From Daucus carota subsp. sativus (Eukaryota > Streptophyta > Magnoliopsida > Apiales > Apiaceae): DNA of 64,000 nucleotides. Positions 1-11,182 of this stretch are shown here, in pieces. The stretch lies in contig NC_030386.2 in assembly GCF_001625215.2 (NCBI RefSeq), positions 16,338,545 through 16,402,544 on the forward strand, in the 5' to 3' direction. Positions within the stretch are counted from its first letter, which is position 1. Every line of letters starts with the position of its first letter. Position numbers and translations under genes: made by a program. The notes beneath the pieces were generated by a model that was given only the letters and a program-made list of their open reading frames with translations, did no database searches and was not told the origin of the DNA.

Positions 1-713
1 GCATATGTAAGAAAAAAATAATTTCATAATATGAATTGAAAAATTAAAAAAAATTAAAATTAATAATTAAATCTTGTAGAAAAACTGAATATTTTTGTGT
101 GATCAATTTTATCAAAAAATAATTAAAATACTAGTATTAGAAGTATTAATCATGTTTTTTTACTAACTTTATAAATACTTGACTTGAATTCAAAACTTAA
201 AAATATGTAAATGATTGTTTTATGAGATGTAACTATATTGAATATATATGGTGAACATAAGTTCCAGCTCTAACCTGGTTTTCATGAATTCTTATTTTGT
301 AATAAAATCCTAAATAAATTATATAAATATATACAGATTATATAATCAATTTAATTTTAATAGATATAGTATTTAATTGTGTTTGCTTCTGATTTTAATA
401 TAATTATATATTTTTATTTAGAATGAATTATTGATTTTATTAATGCCTAATTCTAATATATTACTTAAATCGTTTTTACATTTCAAATTATAGATTAAAA
501 ATATTAATTTTATATACTAAGAGACATAATCAATAAAATTAATAATATAAAATATTATATATAGTAGTGTGTTGTAGGTATTTTTATGTTTGTAATATTT
601 AAATATTGAAAATTTTGTATTTATATTATTAATTAAATATTATTTTTTTAAAAAATTTAAGGCCTCCTTTTATTGATTCGCCTAAGGCCCCAAAATCTTT
701 TGAGCCGGCCATG
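1..713. mobile_element. AT-rich DNA with a possible hAT-type terminus
   Basis: Very AT-rich sequence with no supportable gene. Near its right edge (about 660-713) is a GC-richer stretch with GGCCT, CGCCTAAGGCCCC and GAGCCGGCC, which resembles the GGGCCGGCCC-like ends of some plant hAT elements. The transposase homology of the next feature begins immediately after it, so this edge probably marks the insertion or deletion that removed the 5' part of that gene. The left end lies outside the window, so the assignment is tentative. Confidence 0.3.
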
Positions 714-1394
714 TGAGTTAGATTGGACTTTTATTTCTGATAAGCAAAAGGTAATGTTGCTTAACTCACTGCACGCACATTACAGCTTTAATCATGTAAT
801 TTTACATTAACTGTCTAATGGTTGTTATATAGGGACTCATTAATGCCTTGGAAGCAGTGGTGCCAAATGCAGAACACAGGTTTTGTGTGATGCATTTGTA
901 CCAAAATATGCACAAAGATTACCAAGGAATAGCATTGAGACAATTATTATGGAAATGTGCAAGAGCTTCCACTGATTGGGAATTTAAAAAGCACATGAAC
1001 AAATTGAAAGAGGTAATTTGTTGTGTTTGTTATTAGTTATATGTAATTTTATTTTGTAGTATTTTTTTTTTTTTTTTGAAAATGAGAATAAATCTCACAA
1101 ATATGAGCCGGCAATTCACCGTGATAATTCTTTCATTCAAGAAAGCTTATTATCTAACCGTCGGACATGCAAGATGACCGGGGAAATTTAGACAATAAAA
1201 CTTTAATGTCCGAAAAGAAAAATCCGTCTTCTTCCAAGAATCCTGAAAAATAAAACAAAGGAAAACAAGAAAAATATAAGTCAATATATAACAAATTAAA
1301 TATATTATAAAAGTAAAAAATATATCCAATAATTAATTATTAATAAAATCACGTGTATATGCATGTAGTGTTTAAAATATACACACAATTATGA

Positions 1395-1622
1395 TAACTC
1401 ATAATTGAGACAATTAAACTCTTAATTAAGGCACAATTAATAAAATATTAACGCCCTTAATTAAGACACAATTAACACCCTCAATTATGAGGCACAATTT
1501 ACGCCCTCAATTATGAGGCACCATTAACGCCCTCAATTATGAGGCACAAATAAAGCCCTCGATTAAGAGGCACAAATAAAGCCCTCAATTATGAGGCACA
1601 ATTAACGCATCAATTAGCGCCT
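1395..1622. repeat. 26 bp minisatellite
   Basis: About seven to eight degenerate tandem copies of a unit close to ACGCCCTCAATTATGAGG followed by CACAATTA. The first copies carry TTAATTAAG where later ones have TCAATTATGAG, so the array has diverged from its left side. It lies inside the retroposon of 1065-2296. Confidence 0.8.
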
Positions 1623-1880
1623 TCCTTTCTGAAACCGAATCCCATACTGACCGTGCTGCAACCCTCGGCCACCACTGCTACCACCGCCACGCTATCTTTG
1701 CCGCACACGACCGCCAAAAAGACGCTACCACCGTCAAACTATCTCTTCCGCACACGACCGCCAAGAGGACGATGACCACCCGAAATATATCCATCTCCAT
1801 GTAAATACCTGTTCCATGTCAGTTTATTTTATTCCATAGTCCAAACCACCCAAGAACACCAAAAATCAAAAAACACCCCG

Positions 1881-2143
1881 ATGAAGGAACCAACGAATCC
1901 CCAATGGAACGACCTGGATCCCTTCATCTTGTCCAAAATATTTTCTCATCTGAACCTCGAAAACCAGCTTCGTGGCCCTCCATTCGTGTGTCATTCGGTG
2001 GCTCTCCGCCTCACTACACACTGTTTTCAACCACCCGAATCTTGATCTTCGCTCATTACAAAGCCTCGACGATGATGATCAGCAACAACTCACAAGATAC
2101 ACTCACCTTATCAAACTAGCCATCAAGCACAAAAATCACAGGG
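1881..2143 (+). pseudogene. F-box protein gene fragment
   Basis: An ATG at 1881 opens a frame with WNDLDPFILSKIFSHLNLEN, which matches the N-terminal F-box helix pattern of plant F-box/LRR-type proteins (W-x-D-L-x-x-x-I-L-x-K-I-F). The frame breaks around 1975-2000 and F-box-like residues (ASLHTVFNHPNLDLRSLQSL) continue in another frame to about 2140. There are no downstream LRR or kelch repeats. It is a captured gene piece inside the retroposon, in antisense to its poly(A). Exact subfamily not determinable. Confidence 0.6.
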
Positions 2144-3724
2144 AGATCAGGAAGGGGGTGTGTATGTCCCGAAAGAATACAAAATCTGGGAAAAAAGAAC
2201 GAGAGGAAGGAGAGATTGAGAGAGAGGGGGAGAGAAGTTTACAGTAGCTATCAACATTAGGGATTTTGGTTTTGGTGTTGTTTGAAACGTTGGGTTTTTT
2301 ATTTTGTAGTATTTAATATGTGTATGTCATTGATTATAATAGGTGTCTGTTAATTACTATGATTGGCTTATGGCCAAGCCAAAAGAGCAGTGGTCAAGGT
2401 GTGGATTCAGGACAAATACTTGCAGTGATATGTTTGTCAACAATCACTGTGAAGTATTTAATAAAAGTATTAGACAATTTAGGGACCTTCCAATCGTAAC
2501 AATGTTTAGAGAAATTCATAAGGCAGTGATGAATACAGGCCAGGAAGGATAAAATGTTGAACATGGATATAATTATCTGTCCAAGTGCACAAAAAAAACT
2601 AAACAAGTACTAGTTTGATATAAATGATTAACATGGATTTTAAGTATATGGTCAACTTATTAATTTTTTTTCAGGGCATTACATTTTGCTGGGAATTGTG
2701 TGGTGACTTGGTCTGGCGGAACCTCTTATAGTGTAATAACAGCAGATGGAGGGCATGAGCTAGTTGTTGATTTGAGCAAGAAAAGTTGTAGCTGCAGGAA
2801 ATGAGATCTCACAGGAATCCCTTGTTATCATGCTGCAGCATGCATAGCCATGAAATCAGACCCATGGGATATTCATATAAGCAATTGGTTTAAGAAAGAA
2901 ATGTATATAAAGGTAATTTTATGATGCTTAAAATGAGAGATTTGTAATGTTGCTTTACAGGTAATATTGTAAGCTATTGTAAGCTATTTCTTTTCATGTT
3001 ATGCAGCTGTACAGTTATACTCTAGAACCTATTGTGGGTCCAGAATTTTGGGATGATGTATCTGAACCAATGCCTTTGCCCCCCAGTGTTAAGGTCCCAA
3101 CCGGCACACCAAAGAAAAAAAGATGTAAGAGGAATGATATACCACAAGATCCTACGAAACTCAAAAGGGGAGGTGGGCCTATAAGATGCGGCCACTGTAA
3201 AGCAACTACACATAATGCAAGAGCATGTCAAGCTAAAAGAAGTGATGCCATGGCAAAAGCAGTTGCTGAAGGTAGAGATCCAACATCTGCAATTTCAAAG
3301 ACACCAATAAAGTGCAAATTATGTGGAGGGACTGGACATAATTCAAGAACTTGTTCACCGAAGGTTTGGTTATATTTGTAAAATCCAAGGTGTCTAAAAT
3401 AGTAAGGTTTATGCTAACTTTATCTTTGTCTTGCACTTTGCTCAGAAATCTAAAGACTCGGCCGCAACTAGAAGAGCTACCACAGCCTCACCTCCAAGGT
3501 TTAAAAGAACTGTAAGGAAGAAGAGTATCTCTGTTTCCGAAGCTACTGCAAGAAAGAAGTTTATCCCCGTCTCCAATGCAAATGCAAGGACATACATTCC
3601 TGAAGCTACAGGATCCACTTCAACACGGACTTCAACTTCAAATTTGTAGTGTAAGAGGAAGCCTGTGACAACATTTAGGCAAATGATCGCTGCAAGAAAG
3701 ACTCCAAAAAACACAGCACCATAA

Positions 3725-4631
3725 TCTCTAGTTTTATCTCCTATTTTGACCACTTTTTATGTGGAACTTTGGAAAGAATTATCACCGATCTAATCAGTAT
3801 TATGCCTTTTGGATAAGTAGTATCTTTGAATTGATTATTCTTTTTGGATGGATTATGTAACTTTTAAAGTAATTTATGTAATGTTGAAGTTTCTAAACAT
3901 TGATCTATTTCAAATGTTATGATTAATGATTACTTTTTGCTTGAATTCCAAACAAACATAAGTAGTCATGCATTAACTGACGGCGTTAATGGTTGTGACG
4001 CGGAGCCCTTGCATCGTTAAAGAATTATTTGTTCAGCCACTCAACTGCGTCTTTTTAAAAGGTAGCCAACAAGCTGCAAATAAATCTTTTTACACGTACA
4101 CAAACTAGAATTAAGTCTATAATATATGATGATCAAATTTTAGTACTTTGGTATCGATGTTACACTGAAATTGATGTTTGTAAATTAACAAAATCACATG
4201 AAAATATTGATAAAATCTATATACTTTTACTTAAATAAGTCCGCAATTTTATTTTTCGCCCCTGCATTATCAGAAACCTGGCTCGGTTCTGATCAAGAGA
4301 TATTTTCTCCACGCAAACTCGAGTAATTTCACCAACATAACCCATTATCTTAGAACGAATCGATAAACTCTTTCTATACATGCCAAGAAATGAACAACAT
4401 ATGTACAATAGTGACTTTAGCCGATTAGCCGCCAAAATCCTGTTTCTAGTACTGCATTTTGCTGCGTAAACATTTTATCACTAACATTGCGCATAATCTG
4501 CAGCTCAGGACCTTCTCCGAATCATTGCTGTCTCGTGCTAAACCTCTATAATCAGGCCTCCACTTCTAAAAAAATTCATTTATTTCAAACACCAACACGG
4601 CCCTTCTGAGCGACCACACTGTGCATGCACC
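3725..4631. other. Intergenic stretch with no recognised feature
   Basis: I see no gene, clear repeat or RNA between the end of the MULE remnant and the first small-peptide gene. Short open frames here have no splice-compatible neighbours or recognisable motifs. Confidence 0.5.
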
Positions 4632-4989
4632 TTAGTGCACTGGTTTATTCGTGCCTGGCTCTGGTGTTGGCGCTGGTGTTGGTGCTGGTGTTTCGATAAA
4701 TTTTGTAGCTATGAGTGCCCTTCTTGGTAACAATCTGCTCTTCACCGCGCTAGCTTCAACACCTGTAACGCATATTCATTTCTTTCATTAACGACATCTG
4801 AGAGCATCGACTAATGTATCGTCTTCTTAATGAAAATGTACCATTTAATTGGGCAAGAAATAAATTAAAAGATAGTTTACCGTTTACATCCAATAGTTTA
4901 GCGGATGCAGACATGCGAATAAGCGCTGGAGTGATCACTGTGAGCAGAGCCCAGAAGAATAAAATCACAACAGTACTTCTTCCATTCAT
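4632..4989 (-). CDS. Small secreted or membrane-anchored peptide, copy 1 (Pro/Ala tail)
   Basis: Two exons, 4989-4881 and 4762-4632, joined in phase 1 by a GT/AG intron, give a 79-residue protein. The start MNGR is shared with copy 2 at 7.1-7.5 kb, which supports it over the in-frame ATG 33 bases upstream. Residues 1-30 are hydrophobic (FFWALLTVITPALIRMSASA), a signal peptide or single membrane anchor. The middle KSRLLPRRAL is basic and conserved with copy 2. The C-terminus is a TPAPTPAPTPEPGTNKPVH proline/alanine tail without cysteines. I do not recognise the family; its size and build resemble secreted signalling-peptide precursors, but that is inference. It lies in a tandem duplication that also contains RER1 fragments. 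Nucleotide conservation is high across exon 1 between the two copies. Confidence 0.65.
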
Positions 4990-5833
4990 TTGCTTAACAG
5001 TATTCGGATATTTCCCTTTCAAGGTTTCTTGGAGTGTTTAAACACGCGGTGACGGTGTTGAATGGTAGGAGGAGATGCCTCTGCTCAATAGCTTTGCTGG
5101 TCTAATATTAGAAGCCAAATGCACAAAAGTCAAGGCTAATGAGATTGTCAAAACTACCAAATGATTTGTTAATTATGTTTCATATTATAACTAAAGTGGC
5201 ATTATGGTTTGATGATGACTTTTAACTAATGATGATATTGTTCAGTAGTTGGGAAGTTGTTAAACCAATTGGCCTAATGATCAAGACTCTACCTGGCATT
5301 TCGAATTTTTTAACAAGTTGAATTAAGCCAACAAGCATGTACAGAGTAGAGATTCATGCCTCAGACATCCATACATAAATTAGTGTACTATACTATCTAA
5401 GTCGTGATTAAATTTCGAACTGGCAAAATAGTAAGTTCACTTATCAACTTGAGAAAAAATAAATGGTGATGATTATAAACTTCGCCAACATGACTGTTAG
5501 AAGAGAGGGCTTATCAAATCCGCAGAAGAAAGTAAGCATTGTGGATAATGAGCACAAAACAGATGGAATTTCCAGGCTGTTCCGTCTGCATTAACAAAAG
5601 GGAAGTGCAGCATTGAACTGCAGAAATAAGATTTCGATTTAGTTTTAAGGTATGAAATTAATAAAATGAAAGTAGGTAAGCATTAAGGCAAAGCATAACT
5701 ACTTTGTTCAAGAAGCTTCGACAGCTAAATATAAATTGGTATACAAACAATACTTTGGGGTACAAAGCCAGGTAACCTGTGTCGAAAAGCAAATTTTAAT
5801 TATTTGATTAAAACCAGGGGGGCAAGCTCTCAC

Positions 5834-6012
5834 CTGCTTTCCTATGCTGAGTGGAACATATATGTATTCAATCATGCGCGCTTGGCGCTTCATTGTAAGA
5901 ACAAGCAGAAGAATCCAGTAGCATAGCAATATCAGCCTTAAAACAGGGATACAAAACAGAGAAAGAGAGTCATCAAAAAGGCTAAACAGAAAGCTTTGGT
6001 GATTTCATATTT
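5834..6012 (-). pseudogene. Duplicated RER1 exon 2 fragment
   Basis: Minus-strand sequence encoding [14 protein letters not shown] and YVPLSIGKQ, followed by an intact GGAAAGCAG/GTGAGAGC splice donor identical in form to that of the real RER1 exon 2 at 9324-9504. The upstream half carries an in-frame stop and a frameshift relative to RER1, and no first or last RER1 exon lies near it. It is a dead exon copy inside the tandem duplication. Confidence 0.75.
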
Positions 6013-7055
6013 GCATGCCTGAAATCATGAGAAAACAATGGTCGTTGTTGAGCAAATAAGAAATGATTACTTTTATTAAAAATTAAGCCAGGGCAGACTT
6101 AAGAACCGGAGCCGGAATGGCATTTCTGCTCAACTCGGATCTGGAGTCATTCATCACTTCCTAAGCTGCAGCAAAACCCCCACTTTCATAGACTGGTTTG
6201 TCTTACTTTAATGAGAACTCGACAACTAAATTTGAACTGAGATATATTATTTTTACAGGGTTTAATCCTATTATTGGACATAGCTTAAAGATTGAGATTT
6301 ATAATTGGGTATTCGTAGGTAGCTAATTATAGTTCAAAGGATGCTTCTTGGGGCTCAAGTTATCTATACATGCAACTGAAGCTGTAGCCTATCAAAATCA
6401 AGTCCTTGTAATTGGAATTTGATATAGTTCTGTAAGTGCAAGATTCTTATGTATTCAGCATATGATGGTGCCTTAGGACCTCTCATAATGCAATGGCATC
6501 GATGCTGCAATGGCGATGATGCTTAATAAAGATGAGCCGCAAGCTGACACCATCAACAAATGCAGCATTTTCTAATGTTAATATCAATAAGTACTAGTCA
6601 GAAAAGTCACCGGAGAAGAGACTTGGTAATTTTAAAACAGAAACATAGTTACCATAGGAACACATATTCATGATTTCAAAGAAAATGTCAATGATATTCA
6701 TACAGAAGCATAATATTATGTTGGGATGAGAACAGAGGGCATGTAACGTAGTTAATGTCGAAACAGAACATTTTTTGAAAGAAAGAAGAATGAGAAGAGG
6801 GTAAGAAGATGAGTCCTCATTACTAAATGTCATCCTGCATGTACATGTTCACCTAATCAAACTCTTAGTAATTTTTATTAACACTAAACATGCTAAGAGA
6901 GGAGTGAATGACAAATCTACAATGTACGCTTCCAGATAATAACGCTAACTTGACAGATTCATGCAAACAGTTCACATCTGCTGCTCGGGACTGTCATATT
7001 CGGACTTTAGGCATCCCGTGCTAATCTTCAATATAAGGCCCCAAAAAACATACAT

Positions 7056-7461
7056 CTACTGCGAACAACAGAGACATGGCCTCCCATTCACTTCTGGGCA
7101 ATAGCACATCGAGCATAAACCAAGTTTGGATCGCCAAAACACACCTGGTGCTGGTCCTGGTGCAGGTCCTTGTACTGGTTCTGGCTCATGTGATGGCAAT
7201 TCATTAAATCTTGTATCCATGAGTGCCCTTCTGGACAGCAATCTGCTCTTCATTCCTCTTGTTTGAATACCTGTAAAGAATAGGAATTATTGTCATGTTA
7301 GTACTAGATTTAAGAATACATTATCAACAAATGTATTATCATCTTTCCAGTAATGTACCATCCAAGAGTTTAGCTGATGCAGACATGCGAACAAGTGTTG
7401 GAGTTATCACCGTGAGGAGAGCCCAGACGAATAAAATCAAAGCAATCGTTCTTCCATTCAT
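7056..7461 (-). CDS. Small secreted or membrane-anchored peptide, copy 2 (Cys-rich tail)
   Basis: Two exons, 7461-7359 and 7270-7056, joined in phase 1, give a 105-residue protein. An in-frame stop lies just upstream, so MNGR at 7461 is the start. The N-terminus (LILFVWALLTVITPTLVRMS) is a hydrophobic signal or anchor, nearly the same as copy 1. KSRLLSRRALMDTRF follows, then a PVQGPAPGPAPG stretch, then a tail ending CSMCYCPEVNGRPCLCCSQ with six cysteines that copy 1 lacks. The shared core and exon structure show the two are tandem paralogs; the tails differ completely, so one gained or lost a C-terminal module. Family unknown. A cysteine-rich secreted peptide, or a palmitoylated membrane peptide, are both possible; no expression evidence is available from sequence. 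Confidence 0.65.
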
Positions 7462-8179
7462 TTGCTTGACAAGATGACAGATATTACTCTTTCAAGCTTC
7501 TTTGAAGGATTTATATATATGAATCTGCAGATTTGTATGGTAGGATTATATGCCTCTACCCAACGGCTTATCTAGCCCACTAATTGAAGCCAGCTACAGA
7601 AGTAGAGGATACTGAATTGTCCAAACCACCAAAACTATTAGTTAATTAAGTTCTCGTATTATAAGTGAAGTCAGAATGTGGTATGATGCTGTCTTTTAAC
7701 TAATCATTTGCTCGGTCAGTGTTTAGGAAGTGGTTATACCAATTGGTTTAACAAGTCCAATTAGTTATAGGCCAATAAGCGTGTACAGAGCATGGATTAA
7801 TGCCTCGTAAATTCATATGCAGTATTAAACTATGATACCACGCTTAGGAGATGGATTTGTAATGTCACACGACATTATATGATATTCTGTTTACTTATCA
7901 ACTTGGAAAAGAAAGGCTTAACTATGATGATTATAATAAAGACAACATGACAATTAGAATAGAGGGTTCACCAAATCCTCAAAAAAAAAGCATGTAAAAG
8001 CAAATTCAATATTCACCAAAATACCTTGTCCCAGTTCCTGATTAAAGAAAGGGTTCATCGATCAGAGTCCAGTCATGTAGCTTATTATGAAAAGAACATA
8101 AGAAATCTGCAAGATAAACATATCCCAGGACTTGGAGTTCTGTAACCAATCCAATGAGTTGCTTATCCATATTTCAATA

Positions 8180-8265
8180 GCATAGGATTATTGGCTTAAG
8201 AATAGGACATCGAACAGAAGAAAGAAAGTTATCATAAAAGGAACACAGAAGGCCTTGGTGATAGG
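8180..8265 (-). pseudogene. Second degenerate RER1 exon 2 remnant
   Basis: Nucleotide similarity to both 5920-6005 and 9410-9500 (shared AGCATAG, GGACATCGAA, AAAGAAAG, GAAGGCCTTGGTGAT words in order). The reading frame is gone and no splice donor is kept. It corresponds to the RER1 exon of the second duplication unit. Confidence 0.5.
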
Positions 8266-9039
8266 CTGATAGCATACCTGAATTCACAAAGAACACAACG
8301 GCATTGTCAAGCAAATATATTTTGATCAATTTTCTTTTGAATGAAGCTACAGAATATATTTAACCTGCAGCAAACCCGAATTGCACTGAGATATTTCATT
8401 TTACAGTAAATCCCACTATTGGACGTAGCTTTAAGATTGAGATTAATTAAGTATTTGTACATAGCTAAGTAGAGCTCGAAGGATGCTTCTTGGGGCTCAA
8501 GTTGTCTATAAATGTAATGGAAGCTGTAGCCTATCGAAATATAGTCCTTGTAACTGGGATTTGAAATTGTTATCTTCCCTTGTAGAATTTGGGTGAAAGT
8601 CATTCTCTTTAAGCGCAAGACTCTTTCATATCAAGAGTTTACTTGCAGAATACAATTCGGATCTGCATGGAGATACATTTCAGATCTGCATGACAGCTGA
8701 GTCATGAAAACCAGTAAAGTATTTCAAATTGTTGCATTGCTCAACGGCATAGCTAGCTATATAAAGCCAACAACAAAATGAAATCGTCCAAACTACCAAA
8801 TAAATTGTTAATCAAATCCTCATATTATAAGTAAAGTGAGAATGTTTAATGATGCCTCAAATACATGATATTCTGTTAACAATCAATGCTGTTCTTACAA
8901 CGAACATGAATAATCATTCTGCAAGATACTTCATTCAGGTACGACAAAACAATAGGATCTAAACATATCTTCTAGCTGAAATTCTAATCACAGGACTAAG
9001 ATCTCTGTGTATCCAAAATCCTACAAGTTGCCCATCCGA

Positions 9040-10936
9040 TCAGTTTTGCTTTCCACTTGAGGACCTTGGTGAACCACCAGGAGAATTTCCAGTGTATTTC
9101 TTACATAATTCAACAAGTCTCCTTGGTGAACCAACAGGAGAACTGCTCTTAACGTATTTCTGACATAATCAACAAGTGGAATACACGTCATTCTCAAAAC
9201 TTCGACAAAGATAAGGGTTAACTAGTAACTACATACCCCAAACAAAATTTTGATTTATTTGGTTGAACTGGCAAGAAAACGAGTAAACTTGAAAATGAAA
9301 ATTAAGAATAAAGAAGCTCTCACCTGCTTTCCTAAGTCGAGAGGGATGTATTTGTATTTAATCATGTGCATAATATGGCGCTTCATCATGAGTAGAAATT
9401 GAATAATCCAATAGCATAGCAGTATCGGCCAGAATACAGGGACATCGAAAATAGGAAAGAAGGTCAGCAAAAAGCCTATACAGAAAGCCTTGGTGATTGA
9501 ATACCTGGCATCATTAATAAAGAAACGAACACTGTCAAGCAAACACAGAATGATCACTTCTGTACTGAAGCTAGAGAAAATTTAAAAGCAGAAACCCGAT
9601 CTTGAGAATGCAGAAAATCCCCACAGTTTCATGGACTCAAATATTTTGGTCTTGCATAATTTCAGTAAAAAGGCGGAAAATGAATTTAAGCTAAGCATTT
9701 TTTCTGTAAATGAAACCAGTGTTTAACCTGGCGTTTGCTTAAACAAATTATCATTTCTTCACCTAGATTAGTATACTAGTGGCATGGTGCCTTATTACTG
9801 TCCAGTACTCGACGAAATTAGACAAACTGAAGTCCTATTCATGGCAAGGAAACCAGATGAATTAATGCTATTGTACAGCCATGAACCTTCACTAGTTAAA
9901 TACAAAATGTTTCACATTTGGACGTCGCAAGTAACAATATTCGCTCAATTTCATACTTGCGTCAGCTTGCTACTCATCTAGTATACTTGATTCTTACTCT
10001 TATTGACTAGCTAATCTAAAGGATAATAATATGTAGCTGATTAAATTATAAGATTATAAAATTAATTATGTGCAAATCATTAGTTACTGTGTGCTGAGAG
10101 ATCATACCAACGAGAGACTTGATTTGATTGTCAATTATGCCTGGAAGTAAGTCGAGGACATCTGCTATAGAATAGTTATGTTTATTTCAGGGAAGTAGAG
10201 ATATGTGCATAGAATTTAAGTTTGTAAAAGTAAAGCAGGAAGGCACAGGTGTTTGAATGCTAAGTCATAAGGTGTATGGATGTTAAGTTAACAGTTCTCC
10301 TAAAAGCTCGAGGTGTTTGGAGGAGGGCTTAGCAGGATCATCTTATGTTTAAACGTTAACATCCAATTTAGCACTATGAACATAGCAAGGAAAACTATTC
10401 TCTGCATAGAACCATGCATTTTAAGTTTTAACATACTGTTATAACAACTCTCATTCCTAACACACAGTGATGAAATAGTAACATCCATAAAAAAAACTAG
10501 AAACGTGATGCAGAGGATAAAATATAGATAGACATGAGAGGAATGCAACTCCTCACCAGAACTTAAACTCAGGAAGCCGACGAATAAAGGGCCTAAACTC
10601 ATCCGTTTCCTTTGTTGGCAAGTCAGCCCCGTCCATTGATTCCATTTCAGGATCAATTTGAGGGGAAAGAAACCCAATCAAACAATTAATAACATGGATT
10701 CCAATCCCATAAGTCACAGCATAGAAGCCTTGAAGAATATGAACCCGCAGGAAATATACGAAGACGAGAGCCAGAGTCCCTAGCCACCTCTGAGTGGGCA
10801 GAGGGGTGGACTTATCAAGATAATACTGGAACATTCTTGAGCAATCATGTTTGAGTTTAGCTATCGGAGCCCGCGGAGTGGTCTGTGGAGATAACAGGGG
10901 AGATCCACTCAGGCCTTCACCCAGTTGTCCGTCCAT
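9040..10936 (-). CDS. RER1: RER1 family ER-retrieval receptor
   Basis: Membrane receptor of early Golgi/COPI vesicles that returns escaped ER membrane proteins to the ER. Three exons, 10936-10557, 9504-9324 and 9159-9040, splice to a 226-residue protein. Family landmarks: [14 protein letters not shown] at the N-terminal cytosolic side, four membrane-spanning segments, [18 protein letters not shown] across the first intron, [14 protein letters not shown], and [14 protein letters not shown]. The FW codon is split by intron 1. The start at 10936 follows a 5'UTR intron (acceptor at about 10946, donor at 11182). Plant RER1 proteins are usually about 190-200 residues; this one is longer because its last exon encodes two copies of a KY...SP.GSPR tail. 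The gene is divergent from the gamma-CA gene across about 1.3 kb. Broken copies of exon 2 lie downstream. Confidence 0.9.
9085..9165 (-). repeat. Tandem duplication inside RER1 last exon
   Basis: Two copies of about 50 bases: the exon start (TTATGTCAG then AAATAC... ending GGTTCACCAAGG) at about 9165-9119 and a second TTATGTAAG, AAATAC, GGTTCACCAAGG at about 9110-9065. The copy includes what was the intron acceptor region, so former splice-site sequence now codes for LVELCK between the two tail modules. Confidence 0.7.
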
Positions 10937-11182
10937 TGAAATTTCTGCAAAATCATAACTTAAATAGCTATTTTACACATGCTCAATTTCAAGAACAAAA
11001 TAGCTTATTCACACTAGCTAAATAACAATTTTACAGCCATGCAAGTAATGTGAAAAATTGAAGGTTGAATTGTTCTATAACGTAGAAAATGTTATCCTAT
11101 ATATCATTCAATACGAAAACATTATAGCAATGCATGAAGATTACGATAGTTATGAATGATATATGGAAATAGCGAACTGACC

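Larger units (their letters stand above)
1065..2296 (-). mobile_element. Retroposon insertion with poly(A) tail and 18 bp target duplication
   Basis: The 18-mer TTTTATTTTGTAGTATTT occurs at 1047-1064 and again at 2297-2314. Directly after the left copy is a run of T (to 1077), the poly(A) tail of a minus-strand insert. A long target duplication plus poly(A) is the mark of LINE-driven insertion. No reverse transcriptase is visible, so this is a non-autonomous or severely 5'-truncated retroposon. It contains a minisatellite and an F-box gene fragment that reads on the opposite (plus) strand. Confidence 0.7.
719..3724 (+). pseudogene. Mutator-like (MULE) transposase, 5'-truncated and broken
   Basis: Remnant of a MuDR-family DNA transposase in spliced pieces: about 724-750 (WTFISDKQK), 833-1012 (LINALEAVVPNAEHRFCVMH, a typical MULE core block), 2343-about 2550 (YDWLMAKPKEQW), 2675-2912 (SWIM zinc finger), 3007-3363 (two CCHC-like knuckles, CGHCKATTHNARAC and CKLCGGTGHNSRTC) and 3446-3724 (basic tail). 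Splice-like GT/AG borders join the pieces. Breaks seen: the N-terminal half is missing, there is a frameshift near 2551, a TGA at 2802-2804 replaces the residue after CSCRK in the SWIM motif (CxC...CYH otherwise kept), and a TAG lies at 3647-3649 near the end. A 1.23 kb retroposon sits in the intron between 1012 and 2343. It cannot make a functional transposase; terminal inverted repeats were not found. Confidence 0.85.
4620..9600. repeat. Tandem segmental duplication (peptide gene plus RER1 3' region)
   Basis: Blocks recur in the same order about 2.4 kb apart: peptide gene (4632-4989 / 7056-7461), a shared spacer with an ACCAATTGG-type word (about 5160-5275 / 7640-7745), a shared GATGATTATAA block (about 5465-5525 / 7925-7980), an RER1 exon 2-like piece (5834-6012 / about 8180-8265) and a 110 bp block around GGATGCTTCTTGGGGCTC (about 6310-6430 / 8460-8580). 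A third partial unit begins near 8790 and runs into the intact RER1 exon 2 (9324-9504) and its flank, where 6155-6205 matches 9610-9650. So the RER1 3' part was duplicated with the peptide gene. Copies have diverged by many substitutions and indels, so the event is not recent. Confidence 0.75.

Noticed and set aside
1904..2247. A plus-strand protein of about 90 residues read as a real gene
   Set aside because: The F-box pattern is split between two frames and no downstream domain exists; it is a captured fragment.
7901..8620. A 103-residue minus-strand frame at 8307-8618
   Set aside because: It lies over a duplicated non-coding block that also occurs at 6310-6430, where the frame is not kept, so it is a chance frame.
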